A stretch of DNA of 64,000 nt from Aeromicrobium sp. Leaf350 (GCF_916858655.1 NZ_CAKASL010000001.1:868001-932000), one strand, 5' to 3'; counted from the first letter of the stretch, positions 32,868 to 41,926 are shown. Notes: generated from the letters alone by a model not told the origin. A program made the numbers and translations.

Positions 32868-34418
32868 TCACGGCGTGGTCGTCGCGATCGTCGCGATGTG
32901 CTGGTCTCGGATGTCCCGCTTGAGAATCTTCCCACTGGGATTCCGGGGAAGTTCGTCTACGACATGCCATTCGCGCGGAACCTTGTACTTCGCGACGCCG
33001 CCCTTGACGTGCTCCTCGACCACTCCGACGTCGATCGTGACGCCTCGTCGCGCGACCACGAAGGCCGCGATGCGCTCACCGTAGACGTCGTCGGGCAACC
33101 CCACCACCGCGACGTCGTCGACGTGCGGGTGCTGCGCCACGACCTCCTCGATCTCGCGTGGGTAGATGTTGACCCCGCCGGCGATGATCATGTCCTTCTT
33201 GCGGTCGACGATCGAGATGAAGCCCTCCTCGTCGCGGACGGCGATGTCGCCCACCGAGAAGAAGCCGTCGGCGTCGGTGCCCTCGCGGGTCGCCTCCTCG
33301 TTCTTGAGGTAGCCCTTCATCAGCATCGGCGACTTGGCGTACAGCTCGCCGGGCTCGTTCGGACCGACCTCCTGGCCGTCGTCGCCGACGAGGCGGACCT
33401 GCTGGAAGAACCACGGGTGACCAACGCTGCCGGCCTTGCGGAGCGACTCCTCGGGACGCAGCGTCGTGACGACGGCGCACTCGGTGGACCCGTAGAGCTC
33501 GTGGATCCCGACACCCGGGAAGGCCTCGTGGACCCACTTCTTCAGGTCGATCGGCAGCGCGGCGGCGTTGAAGTAGAGGGTCTTGAGCGCCGACAGGTCG
33601 TACTTGACCATCGGGTCCTCGATGACCCGACGGATCTGCTGCGCGTGCGTCGGCACGAGGAACACCGTGCTGACGCGGTCACGCACGAGGCCCTCGAGGA
33701 ACTGCTCGGGGTTCCACGAGCGCAGCACCGACGTGGTGCCACCCGTCTGCGGCCCGGCGTAGGCGAACGCGAAGCCGGCACCGTGGTACATCGGCGCGAC
33801 CGCCATCGTCGAGCTCGACGGGCCGAGGCCCCACTCCAGGGCCGAGAGGTAGTTGTTGATGACCCGCGCCCGGTGCGTCAGGACGACGCCCTTCGGCAGA
33901 CCCGTCGTGCCCGACGTGTAGGTGATGCAGAACGGGTCGTCGTCGTGGACCTCCACGAAGGGGTCGACCGCGCGGGCCGTCGCGAGGAACGTCTCGTAGT
34001 CACGACCGACCTCGCCCGTGAGCGACACGACGGTCGACAGGTCGTCGAGCGTGCCCTCGACGCCCGCGGCGAGCGCGTCGTCGACGATGATCGCCCGGGC
34101 CTCGGAGTGACCGAGGATGTAGGCGTTGTCGGAGGCCTGGTTCTTCGGGTTCAGCGGCACCATCGGCAGGCCGGCCTTGGCGAGCCCGGCCGCGATCTCG
34201 AAGTACTCCATGCGGTTGCCCGAGAGCACCGCGACGGGCTCGCCCGGTCGCAGGCCCTGCTCCAGGAGCCCGGCCGCCAGACGGTTGGAGCGGTCGTCGA
34301 GCCCGGCAAAGGTCAGCCGTCGGTCGCCGTCGACGACGGCGTCACGGCGCGGGCTGGACTTCCCGAACTCGCGGATGCCGGCCGCCATGTGCAGGGGCAC
34401 GTTCATGCTGAGGTTCAC
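32868..34418 (-). CDS. Acyl-CoA synthetase (AMP-forming)
   Basis: A 516-residue ANL-family ligase. The P-loop is TYTSGTTGLPKGVVLTH; ELYGSTECAVVTTLRPEES, DGFFSVGDIAVRDEEGFISI and DRKKDMIIAGGVNIYPREIE follow; the C-terminal Lys is in PSGKILKRDI. It activates a carboxylic acid to its CoA thioester with ATP. The GTG start overlaps the preceding stop (GTGA) and has GGAGGAG upstream; an in-frame ATG at 34406 is less likely. It is 22 bp from the GntR gene. Confidence 0.92.
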   Translation of the reverse strand: MNLSMNVPLHMAAGIREFGKSSPRRDAVVDGDRRLTFAGLDDRSNRLAAGLLEQGLRPGEPVAVLSGNRMEYFEIAAGLAKAGLPMVPLNPKNQASDNAYILGHSEARAIIVDDALAAGVEGTLDDLSTVVSLTGEVGRDYETFLATARAVDPFVEVHDDDPFCITYTSGTTGLPKGVVLTHRARVINNYLSALEWGLGPSSSTMAVAPMYHGAGFAFAYAGPQTGGTTSVLRSWNPEQFLEGLVRDRVSTVFLVPTHAQQIRRVIEDPMVKYDLSALKTLYFNAAALPIDLKKWVHEAFPGVGIHELYGSTECAVVTTLRPEESLRKAGSVGHPWFFQQVRLVGDDGQEVGPNEPGELYAKSPMLMKGYLKNEEATREGTDADGFFSVGDIAVRDEEGFISIVDRKKDMIIAGGVNIYPREIEEVVAQHPHVDDVAVVGLPDDVYGERIAAFVVARRGVTIDVGVVEEHVKGGVAKYKVPREWHVVDELPRNPSGKILKRDIRDQHIATIATTTP

Positions 34419-34870
34419 GCCTTCTCCTCCGTCGTCTCGAGCAGCATCAGGACCTCGGCGACGGCGAGGGTCTCCTCGTCGGCGTCGACCGCGGTCCACG
34501 TCCAGTCCTGCAGGGTCTTGCCCGAGCTCGTCGTACGGCTCTCGCCCGGCTCCAGTCTCACGCGGACGCTGGTGCCGGCGACGACCATCTTCCGGAACGA
34601 GACGCGGCGGACCTCGACCATCGCGATCGCGTGGTCGAGGGCGCCCGACTGCTCGACGAGCCCGCCCATCATGAGGAACAGTCCCTGCCCCGGGAGGGGC
34701 CGGCCGGCGTCGGTGCGCTGGAACAGCGGGTGGGTGTAGCCACCGGTCTCGACGAGCGTCGCGATCGTCTCGGCGGTGACCTCGACGGTGCCGGTCTCGA
34801 TCGCACTGCTCATCGCGGAGCCGGTCTCAGCGGCCACGGCGGAGCCGGTCTCAGCGGTAGGAGTCGACAT
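34415..34870 (-). CDS. MaoC-like hotdog protein with repeated N terminus
   Basis: A 151-residue protein. The hotdog part (TVEVTAETIATLVETGGYTH to the end, GQGLFLMMGGLVEQSG) resembles MaoC-like or thioesterase-like subunits but lacks a clear catalytic Asp/His pair. The first 20 residues are a duplicated octapeptide, AETGSAVA/AETGSAMS, from a 24-bp tandem repeat that also covers the end of the enoyl-CoA hydratase gene. GGGGGGA before the ATG at 34870 supports the long form; an ATG at 34813 would skip the repeat. Confidence 0.65.
   Translation of the reverse strand: MSTPTAETGSAVAAETGSAMSSAIETGTVEVTAETIATLVETGGYTHPLFQRTDAGRPLPGQGLFLMMGGLVEQSGALDHAIAMVEVRRVSFRKMVVAGTSVRVRLEPGESRTTSSGKTLQDWTWTAVDADEETLAVAEVLMLLETTEEKA
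34816..34857. repeat. 24-bp period tandem duplication
   Basis: CGGAGCCGGTCTCAGCGG occurs at 34816-34833 and again at 34840-34857. The second copy straddles the stop codon of the enoyl-CoA hydratase gene and the start region of the next gene. It is probably a local duplication that extended the N terminus of the hotdog protein. Confidence 0.75.
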
Positions 34871-35654
34871 CGGCGTCCCCCCAGTACGGATCGCGCTTCT
34901 CGACGAAGGCGCGGAAGCCCTCGCCGGCGTTCGGGTCGTGGGCGAACTGCGTGAACAGGGTGATCTCGTGGTCGAGCGCGCCGTCGACCCCGTAGGTGCG
35001 GACGCCGTTGATGAGGCGCTTGGTGATCGCCATCGCCGGGCGCGACTGACCCACCATCGAACCGACGAAGGACGCGACCGCGGCGTCGAGCTCCTCGTAC
35101 GGGTGGCTGGCGATCGCGAGCCCCCACTCGACCATCTGCGGACCGTTCAGCCAGGTCGGCGTCAGCATGAGCGCCTTGGCGCGCTGGTCGCCGAGCTTGT
35201 GCGCGGCCCGGGCGCTGGCGCCGCCGCCGGACGGAACGCCGAACGAGACGTGCACGTCACCGACCTTGGCGTCGTCGGCCGCGATCACGATGTCGCAGGC
35301 CAGGATGAGCTCGAACCCGCCGGCCCGCGCGAGCCCGTCGACCTGCGCGATGACGGGGATGCCGAGCGCCTCGAGCCGCTTCAGGGTCGCGTGGTAGCTC
35401 GTGATGAACGGGACGAACACGCCGTCGGGATCACCGAAGCAGCTCTCGAGGAACGTGATGTCCATGCCCACGCAGAACGCCTTGCGGCCGGCGCCGCGGA
35501 TGACCACCGCGCGCAGCGAGTGGTCGGCCTCGGCGGCGTCGATCATGGCGTCGAGCTGCTCGACGGTGGTGGGCGTCAGGCTGTTCAGCGTGTCCTCGCC
35601 GTCGAGGAGCACGTGCATCACCCGGTCACGGACCTCGTAGGTCACGTCGGTCAT
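34851..35654 (-). CDS. Enoyl-CoA hydratase/isomerase family protein
   Basis: A 267-residue crotonase. RGAGRKAFCVGMDITFLES provides the first oxyanion loop and GLARAGGFELILACDIVIA the second, keeping the first catalytic Glu (in GGFEL). Where hydratases have the second Glu (QPEI) this protein reads GDVHVSFG, so a His replaces it. This may mean isomerase, hydrolase or C-C-cleaving activity and not simple hydration. It begins at a TGATG overlap with the hydrolase gene. Confidence 0.88.
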   Translation of the reverse strand: MTDVTYEVRDRVMHVLLDGEDTLNSLTPTTVEQLDAMIDAAEADHSLRAVVIRGAGRKAFCVGMDITFLESCFGDPDGVFVPFITSYHATLKRLEALGIPVIAQVDGLARAGGFELILACDIVIAADDAKVGDVHVSFGVPSGGGASARAAHKLGDQRAKALMLTPTWLNGPQMVEWGLAIASHPYEELDAAVASFVGSMVGQSRPAMAITKRLINGVRTYGVDGALDHEITLFTQFAHDPNAGEGFRAFVEKRDPYWGDADVDSYR

Positions 35655-36481
35655 CAGATCGTCTCTTTCGTCGAGGCGCACTCGAGGGCGAACGCGACCA
35701 GGTGGTCGGCGTAGGTCTCGGGCACGCGCAGGTGGGGCTGTCCCGGCAGGCCGGGCAGGATCTCGAGGCGGCCGTCCTGGGCCAGCTCCATCGCCTCGGC
35801 GTCGGCGAACGCGAGCATGTCGTGCTCGGCGTCGAGCAGCAGCACGGGGCAGGCCGCGGTGCGCAGCAGCTCGCGGGGGTCGTGGCGGAAGGCCGCCTGG
35901 TAGCCCCAGTGGTAGCGGTCCTTGACGCGCAGGAGCTGCATCGCGGCGACGTGCAGGAGCTCGGGGGTGAGCTCGGGCCAGATGCGGGTGTAGCGCTCGA
36001 CGGCCCAGTCGAACTGGGCCCCGTCGAGATCGGTCGGCACCGGCGGGGTCCAGCCGGCGATGAACTCGTCGCGCTGCTCCGGGCTGAACAGCGAGATGCC
36101 GCTCAGCACGATGCCGGCCGTGTCGGGCACCAGGTGGCACAGCTCGACCGCGAGCGCGGCGCCCGTGTGCACTCCGGCGAAGACCGGCGCCTCCATGCCG
36201 AGCGCGGTGCACGCCTCGGCGATGACCGCGGCGTAGTCGCCCAGCTCGAAGCCCTCGCGCGGCGGCGGGCTCGACGCCCCGTAGCCGGGGGTGTCGAAGG
36301 CGACCACGCGCGCCCGGCCGGCCAGCGCACGGACCACGTCGAGCCAGACCTCCGACGACAGCGGCGACTCGTGCAGCAGGCCGATCCACGGCCCGCTGTC
36401 GCCCGCCGTCACGGCGTGGAGCTGGCCCCAGGACGTGTCGACGTAGGTGCGGCGGAGGACGTCGGGAGCGGTGGTGCTCAT
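35654..36481 (-). CDS. Alpha/beta hydrolase with GVHTG elbow
   Basis: A 275-residue alpha/beta hydrolase. GLLHESPLSSEVW is the oxyanion region and DTPGYGASSPPP the following loop. The nucleophile elbow is GVHTG, so His stands in the usual Ser place, exactly as in the paralogue at 19701 (GYHTG). LLDAEHDMLA and GQPHLRVPETYADH supply the acid and His candidates. It lies between the ABC transporter and the crotonase gene and overlaps both. It probably acts on the imported substrate or its ring-cleavage product. Confidence 0.82.
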   Translation of the reverse strand: MSTTAPDVLRRTYVDTSWGQLHAVTAGDSGPWIGLLHESPLSSEVWLDVVRALAGRARVVAFDTPGYGASSPPPREGFELGDYAAVIAEACTALGMEAPVFAGVHTGAALAVELCHLVPDTAGIVLSGISLFSPEQRDEFIAGWTPPVPTDLDGAQFDWAVERYTRIWPELTPELLHVAAMQLLRVKDRYHWGYQAAFRHDPRELLRTAACPVLLLDAEHDMLAFADAEAMELAQDGRLEILPGLPGQPHLRVPETYADHLVAFALECASTKETI

Positions 36482-37332
36482 CCCTGCTCCCCCGCCGGCA
36501 CCGCGTCGCGGACCGACGTGTCGCCCTGGAACGCCTTGTAGGCGTGCTTCTCGCGCGGGTCGGCCGACAGACGGGCCGACAGCAGCGTGCGCGTGTAGGC
36601 GTGCTGCGGCGAGCGGAACAGGTCGAGCGTGGGCGCCGTCTCGACGATCTCGCCGAGGTACATCACGGCGATGCGGTCGCTGACCTTCTCGACCGTGTGC
36701 ATGTCGTGCGACACGAACAGGTAAGCCAGGCCGAGGTCCTGCTGGATCTCCGCAAGCAGCGCCAGGATCTGGGCGCGGATCGAGAGGTCGAGCGACGACG
36801 TGGGCTCGTCGAGCACCACGAACTTCGGCTGGGAGATGATCGCCCGGGCCACGCCGACGCGCTGCTGCTGGCCGCCGGAGAGCTCGCCCGGGAGACGGGC
36901 GGCGGTGTTTCCCGTCAGGCCCACGCGCTCGAGCGCCTCGTGGACACGCGTGCGGATCTCGGTCGAGCCGAGGTCGCTGCGGTGGATCTGGAGCGGCTCG
37001 GCCACGATCGCGCCGATCGACATGCGGGGGTTCAGGGACTCGTACGGCTCCTGGAACACGATCTGCATGTCGGCGCGCTTGGCGCGCAGCTCCTTCGGCG
37101 AGAGGCTCGCCAGGTCCACGCCGTCGAGCCGCACCGACCCGGAGTCCAGGTCGAGCAGTCGCAGGACCGCGCGGCCGAGCGTGGACTTGCCGGAGCCGCT
37201 CTCGCCGATCACGGCGAGCGTCTCGCCGGCCTCGACACGCAGGCTCACCCCGCGCAGGGCGCGGACGGGATCGCCGCCGCGCTGCCGGGACGGGAACGTC
37301 TTGAACGCCTCGTCGACCTCAACCAATGACAT
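36478..37332 (-). CDS. Oligopeptide/dipeptide-type ABC transporter ATPase (DppF-like)
   Basis: A 284-residue ATPase with Walker A GESGSGKSTLGR, signature LSGGQQQRVGVARAII and Walker B VVLDEPTSSLD. It pairs with the ATPase encoded just upstream (14-bp overlap) to power the importer made by the 38169 and 39013 permeases. The C-terminal YTRTLLSARLSADPR segment is typical of Dpp/Opp ATPases. Confidence 0.93.
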   Translation of the reverse strand: MSLVEVDEAFKTFPSRQRGGDPVRALRGVSLRVEAGETLAVIGESGSGKSTLGRAVLRLLDLDSGSVRLDGVDLASLSPKELRAKRADMQIVFQEPYESLNPRMSIGAIVAEPLQIHRSDLGSTEIRTRVHEALERVGLTGNTAARLPGELSGGQQQRVGVARAIISQPKFVVLDEPTSSLDLSIRAQILALLAEIQQDLGLAYLFVSHDMHTVEKVSDRIAVMYLGEIVETAPTLDLFRSPQHAYTRTLLSARLSADPREKHAYKAFQGDTSVRDAVPAGEQG

Positions 37333-38158
37333 CGTGGAGCTCCTCGCGCTTGGGCACCGAGCTGATCAGCTTGCGGGTGTACTCGTGCTGGGGGTCGACC
37401 ATGACGTCCTCGACGCGGCCGTGCTCGACGACCTTGCCGTCGAGCATCACGACGACCCGCTGGGCGTACTGGGCGATGACGCCGAGGTCGTGCGTCACGA
37501 GCAGCATCGAGCGCTGCTCGCTGCGGACGAGCCCCGAGATGAGGTCCATGATCTGCGCCTGGACCGTGACGTCCAGGCCGGTCGTCGGCTCGTCGGCGAT
37601 GAGGAGCTGCGGGCTGAGCGTCGTGGCGAGCGCGATGACGACGCGCTGGGCCATGCCGCCCGAGAGCTGGTGGGCGAACCCGTCCAGCACCCGGTCCGGG
37701 TTGACGATGCCCACGCCGTCGAGCATCGCGTGCGCGATCTCCCGCGACTCCTTCTTGCTGACCTTCGTGCCGTGGGCCTTCTGCAGCTCGTGGAACTGCC
37801 GCTCGATCGAGTAGATCGGGTTGAGCGAGCCGAACGGGTTCTGGGCGACGAAGCCGATGCGACGTCCGCGGACGTGGCGCATCTTCTTGGTCGGCGTCCG
37901 CAGCAGGTCGCCGTGGCCGGCGAGCTCGATCTTGTCGGCGCCCACCGTCGCGTTGGGCGGCAGGAGCCCGAGGATGCCCTTGATGGTCGTGGACTTGCCA
38001 CAGCCCGACTCGCCGACGACACCGAGGATCTCGCCGCGGCCGACCGCGAGGTCGATGCCGCGCACGGCGTGGACGACGCCGTCGGGCGTCGCGATGTCGA
38101 CGGTCAGGCCCTGGACGTCCAGGACCGTCTCGGGGGTGGTGGGGGTGGTCTCGGTCAT
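37319..38158 (-). CDS. Oligopeptide/dipeptide-type ABC transporter ATPase (DppD-like)
   Basis: A 279-residue ATPase. Walker A is GESGCGKSTTIKG, the signature LSGGMAQRVVIAL and Walker B LLIADEPTTGLDV. FVAQNPFGSLNPIYSIERQF is the Opp/Dpp-type Q-loop region. It is the second ATPase of a five-gene importer and lies 10 bp after the permease gene. Confidence 0.93.
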   Translation of the reverse strand: MTETTPTTPETVLDVQGLTVDIATPDGVVHAVRGIDLAVGRGEILGVVGESGCGKSTTIKGILGLLPPNATVGADKIELAGHGDLLRTPTKKMRHVRGRRIGFVAQNPFGSLNPIYSIERQFHELQKAHGTKVSKKESREIAHAMLDGVGIVNPDRVLDGFAHQLSGGMAQRVVIALATTLSPQLLIADEPTTGLDVTVQAQIMDLISGLVRSEQRSMLLVTHDLGVIAQYAQRVVVMLDGKVVEHGRVEDVMVDPQHEYTRKLISSVPKREELHDVIG

Positions 38159-38168
38159 CGGGAGCCCT

Positions 38169-39020
38169 TCATCGATAGGACCGGGCGGTACGGTCGCCGA
38201 TGGCGTCGGCGATCTGGTTGAAGGCGAGGACGCAGAGCAGCACGGCCACGCCGGGGAAGGCGGCGATCCACCACTCGCCGGAGGACATGTTTCCGGCGCC
38301 GTCGCGGATCATCGATCCCCATGACGGGGTGGGTGCGCTGACGCCGACGCCGAGGAACGACAGCGACGACAGCACGACGATCGAGTTGGCGATGGTCAGC
38401 GACGTCTGGACGAGGATCACGCCCCAGACGTTCGGCAGCAGGTGCTTGAAGATGAGCCGGGGCGTGGTCGCGCCCATCGCCGTGGCCGCCTCCATGAAGC
38501 GGCTCTCGCGCAGCGACAGCACCTCGCTGCGGAGCAGGCGCATGTAGCGCGGGATGTTCTGCAGCGAGATCGCGACGACGACCATGTAGAGCTTGTTGCC
38601 CGAGAGCGTGACCAGCGCGAGCGCCAGGATCAGCAGCGGGAACGCCTGGAAGGCGTCGAGCGCCCGGACGATCCGCTGGCTGCCGCGGCCCTTGGTGCTG
38701 GCCGCGAGTCCCAGCGGCACGCCGATGACCAGCGCGACCGCCGCGCCCGCGAGGGCCAGCGACAGGTCGACCCTGGCCGCGTCGATCGTGCGCGAGAAGA
38801 CGTCGCCGCCCGTGCCGTCGGTGCCGAACCAGTGGGTCCCGTTCGGGGACTGGCGCGACGCGGAGCCGTCGGTGGCCGCCGAGCTGTACGGCAGTGGGCC
38901 GAGCAGGCTCCACAGCACCAGCACGACGATGAAGACCCCGCCGAGCGTGGCGCCCGGGTGCTCCTTCGCGGTGCGCCAGAGGACGGCCGCGCGGGACGGG
39001 GCGAGCTGCAGGTCAGCCAT
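38169..39020 (-). CDS. ABC transporter permease (DppC-like)
   Basis: A 283-residue membrane protein with about six helices. The N terminus has the first helix after HPGATLGGVFIVVLVLWSLL. FGTDGTGGDVFSRTIDAARV is the diagnostic DppC loop, and FMEAATAMGATTPRLIFKHL followed by LPN is the EAA loop contacting the ATPases. Partner of the permease at 39013, with an 8-bp overlap. Confidence 0.92.
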   Translation of the reverse strand: MADLQLAPSRAAVLWRTAKEHPGATLGGVFIVVLVLWSLLGPLPYSSAATDGSASRQSPNGTHWFGTDGTGGDVFSRTIDAARVDLSLALAGAAVALVIGVPLGLAASTKGRGSQRIVRALDAFQAFPLLILALALVTLSGNKLYMVVVAISLQNIPRYMRLLRSEVLSLRESRFMEAATAMGATTPRLIFKHLLPNVWGVILVQTSLTIANSIVVLSSLSFLGVGVSAPTPSWGSMIRDGAGNMSSGEWWIAAFPGVAVLLCVLAFNQIADAIGDRTARSYR

Positions 39021-40080
39021 GGGTGATCCTCGGGTCCAGGAGTCCGACGATGATGTCGAGCGCGGTGTAGGTGATCAGCGTGATCGCCCCGGAGACCAGG
39101 ACCATGCCCTGGACGACCGGGATGTCGAGGCGCAGGATGCCCTGGACGGCCCACGAGCCCAGGCCGTCCCACGCGAAGATCTGCTCCACGATCGCCTCGC
39201 CGCCGATCAGCGCGGCGAAGATGACGCCGGCGTAGGTCACGATCGTGCCGCGGGCCTCGACGAAGGCGTAGCGGAGCACGGTGCGCTCCGGCAGTCCCAT
39301 CGCGCGGGCGAACTGCGCCTGCTGGGAGTTGAGGGCCTTGCCCACGGTCGACCGCGACGTCTTGGAGAAGTACGCGGCGTAGACCAGTCCCAGCGTCACG
39401 ACCGGCAGCACCAGGTGGCTCACGGCCGACCAGAAGGTCGCCATCTCCCCCCGGAGCAGGGCGTCGATCGTGATGAAGCCGGTGATCTTCTCGGGCCTCA
39501 TCTCGCTGATCCCGATCTGCCCCGACGGTGCGGGCGCGAGGCCCATCACGAAGAACACGACGTAGATCAGGATCAGGCCGAGGAAGAAGTCCGGCACCGA
39601 CTGGAACACGCTGGTGCCCAGCCGGCCGAGCTTGTCGGGCCAGCGCCCCCGGAAGTAGGCGCCGGCCGAGCCGACGCCGATGCCGACGACGGCCGCGAAC
39701 ACGACCGACAGGATGATCAGGCTCAGCGAGGCCGGCAGCCGGTTGCCGATCTCGGAGGTGATGGACAGGTTCGTGTAGTAGGAGGTGCCCAGGTCGCCCT
39801 GGAGCAGGCCCCCGATGTAGTCGGTGTAACGGTCCCAGAGCGGGTCGTCCAGCCCCAGATCGGCGCGGATCGCGTCGATCTGGGACTGGCTCGCCACGGG
39901 TCCGGCGATGACCTCCGCCGGGTCTCCGGGGGTGACGCTGACCAGGAGGAAGGACAGCGTCACCACACCGAAGAGCGCGGCCACGAGGAAGACGAGCCGA
40001 GACGCGACCAGCCGCAGTGCGCCGGTTCCGCGTCGGGGCCGGGACAGCTCCTGCGACGAGGTGGTCGTGCTCAGCGTCAT
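39013..40080 (-). CDS. ABC transporter permease (DppB-like)
   Basis: A 355-residue permease with six main membrane segments. The N-terminal helix is followed by TPGDPAEVIAGPVASQSQID, and then LGLDDPLWDRYTDYIGGLLQ and GDLGTSYY, the classic DppB signature. The EAA loop region reads AQFARAMGLPERTVLRYAF. It starts 4 bp after the binding-protein gene. Confidence 0.92.
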   Translation of the reverse strand: MTLSTTTSSQELSRPRRGTGALRLVASRLVFLVAALFGVVTLSFLLVSVTPGDPAEVIAGPVASQSQIDAIRADLGLDDPLWDRYTDYIGGLLQGDLGTSYYTNLSITSEIGNRLPASLSLIILSVVFAAVVGIGVGSAGAYFRGRWPDKLGRLGTSVFQSVPDFFLGLILIYVVFFVMGLAPAPSGQIGISEMRPEKITGFITIDALLRGEMATFWSAVSHLVLPVVTLGLVYAAYFSKTSRSTVGKALNSQQAQFARAMGLPERTVLRYAFVEARGTIVTYAGVIFAALIGGEAIVEQIFAWDGLGSWAVQGILRLDIPVVQGMVLVSGAITLITYTALDIIVGLLDPRITHG

Positions 40081-40084
40081 CTGT

Positions 40085-41686
40085 TTACTCCCGCGTCAGC
40101 TGGTCGAAGAGGAACCCACCGGAGACGAGCGGCTTGAAGCCACCGACCGAGTCCGCGAGACCGACGAAGCTGGGCATCTCGACCAGCGAGGCGATCGGCA
40201 CGTTCTCGGCGATGATCTCCAGACCCTCCTCGGTCAGGGCGTCACGCTCCGGGCCCGGCGCCGTCTTGAGGACCTCGACCGAGATCTCGTCCAGACGGGG
40301 CAGGTTGATGCCCGAGGTGTTCAGCGCCGACTTGCTGTTCAGGTAGAGGTACAGACCGAAGCCGATGTCCGGCTGCGACGGACGCTCCGTGTAGAGGAAC
40401 GTCTGGTACTTCTTGCCCGACACGCCGGCCTGGAAGTCCGCCACCGAGGCGACGCCGTTGAGCGTCGCGGTGACGCCGACCTCGGCGAGGTCGCTCTGGA
40501 TCAGACGAGCGATGTTCTCGGCGTAGGGGCCGGGACGCTCGGCGCTGAAGGCGATCTGGATCTCGAAGCCGTCGCCGTAGCCGGCCTCCTCGAGCAGCTC
40601 CTTCGCGAGCTCGGGGTCGTAGGTGCCGATCTCGGGCTGGTCGTCGAACAGGGTCGACGGCTGCGGGTACAGCGCCGGCTCCGCACGGTCCTGGTAGATC
40701 GACTCGACGAGCGCGTCGCGGTCGACCGCGTGGTTCAGCGCGACGCGCACCTTCGGATCGCTGAGGATCGGGTCGGTCGTGTTGAACGTCCAGTTGTGAC
40801 GGAAGACGTCCGGGTTGCTGACCAGCGAGGCGTTCGCGCTGTCGTCGATCGTCGTGAACTGGTCGATCGGCGGCTCGGAGATCATGTCGACCTCGCCGGA
40901 CGCGAGCAGCTGCGCACGGGCGGAGCCGTCGGGCACGGCCCGGATGATGACCTCGGTGTAGTCGGGCTCGTCGCCGTACCAGGTGTCGCTGGCCTCGAGG
41001 CGGACCTCGGTGCCCGGGTCGAACGAGGAGATGTTGTACGGACCGAAGCTGGCCGAGTTCGTGGCGAGCCACTCCGACGCCCACGGATCGGCGTCCGTCG
41101 TGTGCTTGGCGATCTCGGTCGCGTCCAGGATGCCCAGGTTCGGGTACGCCATGAGCGAGAGTGCCTGGGCCGACGGGGCCGTCAGGTTGAGCGTGAACGT
41201 GTAGTCGTCGATCACGGTGACCGGCTCGGCCGGGTCGACGTTGGTGGTGGGCATCGAGATGCTCGCCTGCAGCGTCGTGGCGCTCGAGGTCATGCGGTCG
41301 AACGTGTACTGGACGTCGGCCGTGGTGAGCTCGTTGCCGTACTGGCTCGTGACGCCCTCACGCAGCTTGAACGTGTACTGGGTCTGGTCGTCGTTGACCT
41401 CCCAGGACTCGGCGAGACCGGGCTTGATGTCCTCCAGACCGACGATCTCGTCGGCCGGGACGTCCAGGTCGTACGTCGTGATCGTGCCCATGTGTGCGTG
41501 GGCGAGGTAGACGTCAGGGTTGCCGCCGTACAGGTTCTGGTCCAGCTCCGTCGGCGTGGACGTCCACGCGATGGTGAGGGGCCCGTCGCCACTGTCCGAA
41601 CCGCCGCCGCCCCCGCAGGCTGCCGTCGCGAGCAGGGCGACCGTGCCGATCGCGGCACCAGCCTTCCGCTTCATACTCCACTGCAT
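40085..41686 (-). CDS. ABC transporter substrate-binding lipoprotein (family 5)
   Basis: A 533-residue SBP_bac_5 protein. The signal peptide AAIGTVALLATAAC ends in a lipobox (TAAC), so the mature protein is a lipid-anchored receptor outside the membrane. LAESWEVNDDQTQYTFKLRE and VRVALNHAVDRDALVESIYQ are family motifs. Such receptors bind peptides, but also nickel, opines or small organic acids; here the catabolic context favours a small metabolite. CGGAGCG precedes the ATG. Its promoter carries a perfect operator palindrome. Confidence 0.93.
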   Translation of the reverse strand: MQWSMKRKAGAAIGTVALLATAACGGGGGSDSGDGPLTIAWTSTPTELDQNLYGGNPDVYLAHAHMGTITTYDLDVPADEIVGLEDIKPGLAESWEVNDDQTQYTFKLREGVTSQYGNELTTADVQYTFDRMTSSATTLQASISMPTTNVDPAEPVTVIDDYTFTLNLTAPSAQALSLMAYPNLGILDATEIAKHTTDADPWASEWLATNSASFGPYNISSFDPGTEVRLEASDTWYGDEPDYTEVIIRAVPDGSARAQLLASGEVDMISEPPIDQFTTIDDSANASLVSNPDVFRHNWTFNTTDPILSDPKVRVALNHAVDRDALVESIYQDRAEPALYPQPSTLFDDQPEIGTYDPELAKELLEEAGYGDGFEIQIAFSAERPGPYAENIARLIQSDLAEVGVTATLNGVASVADFQAGVSGKKYQTFLYTERPSQPDIGFGLYLYLNSKSALNTSGINLPRLDEISVEVLKTAPGPERDALTEEGLEIIAENVPIASLVEMPSFVGLADSVGGFKPLVSGGFLFDQLTRE

Positions 41687-41725
41687 GATCGCTCCGATCC
41701 GTGTGATGCACGCCACAGGTGTGCA

Positions 41726-41766
41726 ATGTCTGACATAAAGATATGCAGCCAACGTCAGGGGCGCAA
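41726..41766 (-). promoter_or_regulatory. Promoter and perfect operator for the transporter-ligase-GntR operon
   Basis: On the minus strand TTGCGC (41766-41761), 17 bases and TATCTT (41743-41738) form a promoter. ATGTCAGACAT (41736-41726), a perfect 11-bp palindrome around one central base, begins one base after the -10 and covers the transcription start. The gene it controls begins at 41686. Confidence 0.75.
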
Positions 41767-41885
41767 TACCCGGCGATGACAATCTTGTAAAGAACTGTCC
41801 GACCTATCGCACTAGTCGCAAATCTGCTGATTTTTCAGCGAACTGGCTGCGAGAGGCCGGTCGAGGCGCGAGCTTCGCCGACTCC

Positions 41886-41905
41886 TTGCCTGAAACATCA
41901 GACAA
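41886..41905. repeat. 20-bp imperfect palindrome TTGCCTGA-N4-TCAGACAA
   Basis: TTGCCTGAAACATCAGACAA: arms match at 7 of 8 positions. It lies between the racemase stop and the transporter promoter. The 12 bases TTGCCTGAAACA recur at 42880-42891. The TCAGAC half-site is shared with the 11-bp operators, so it may be an accessory regulator site. Confidence 0.5.
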
Positions 41906-41926
41906 TTTGCACGTAACGTACTCGTC

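Noticed and set aside
40085-41686. A strict dipeptide transporter
   Set aside because: Family 5 binding proteins carry many substrates, and there are no peptidase genes in the regulon; only the transporter type is claimed.
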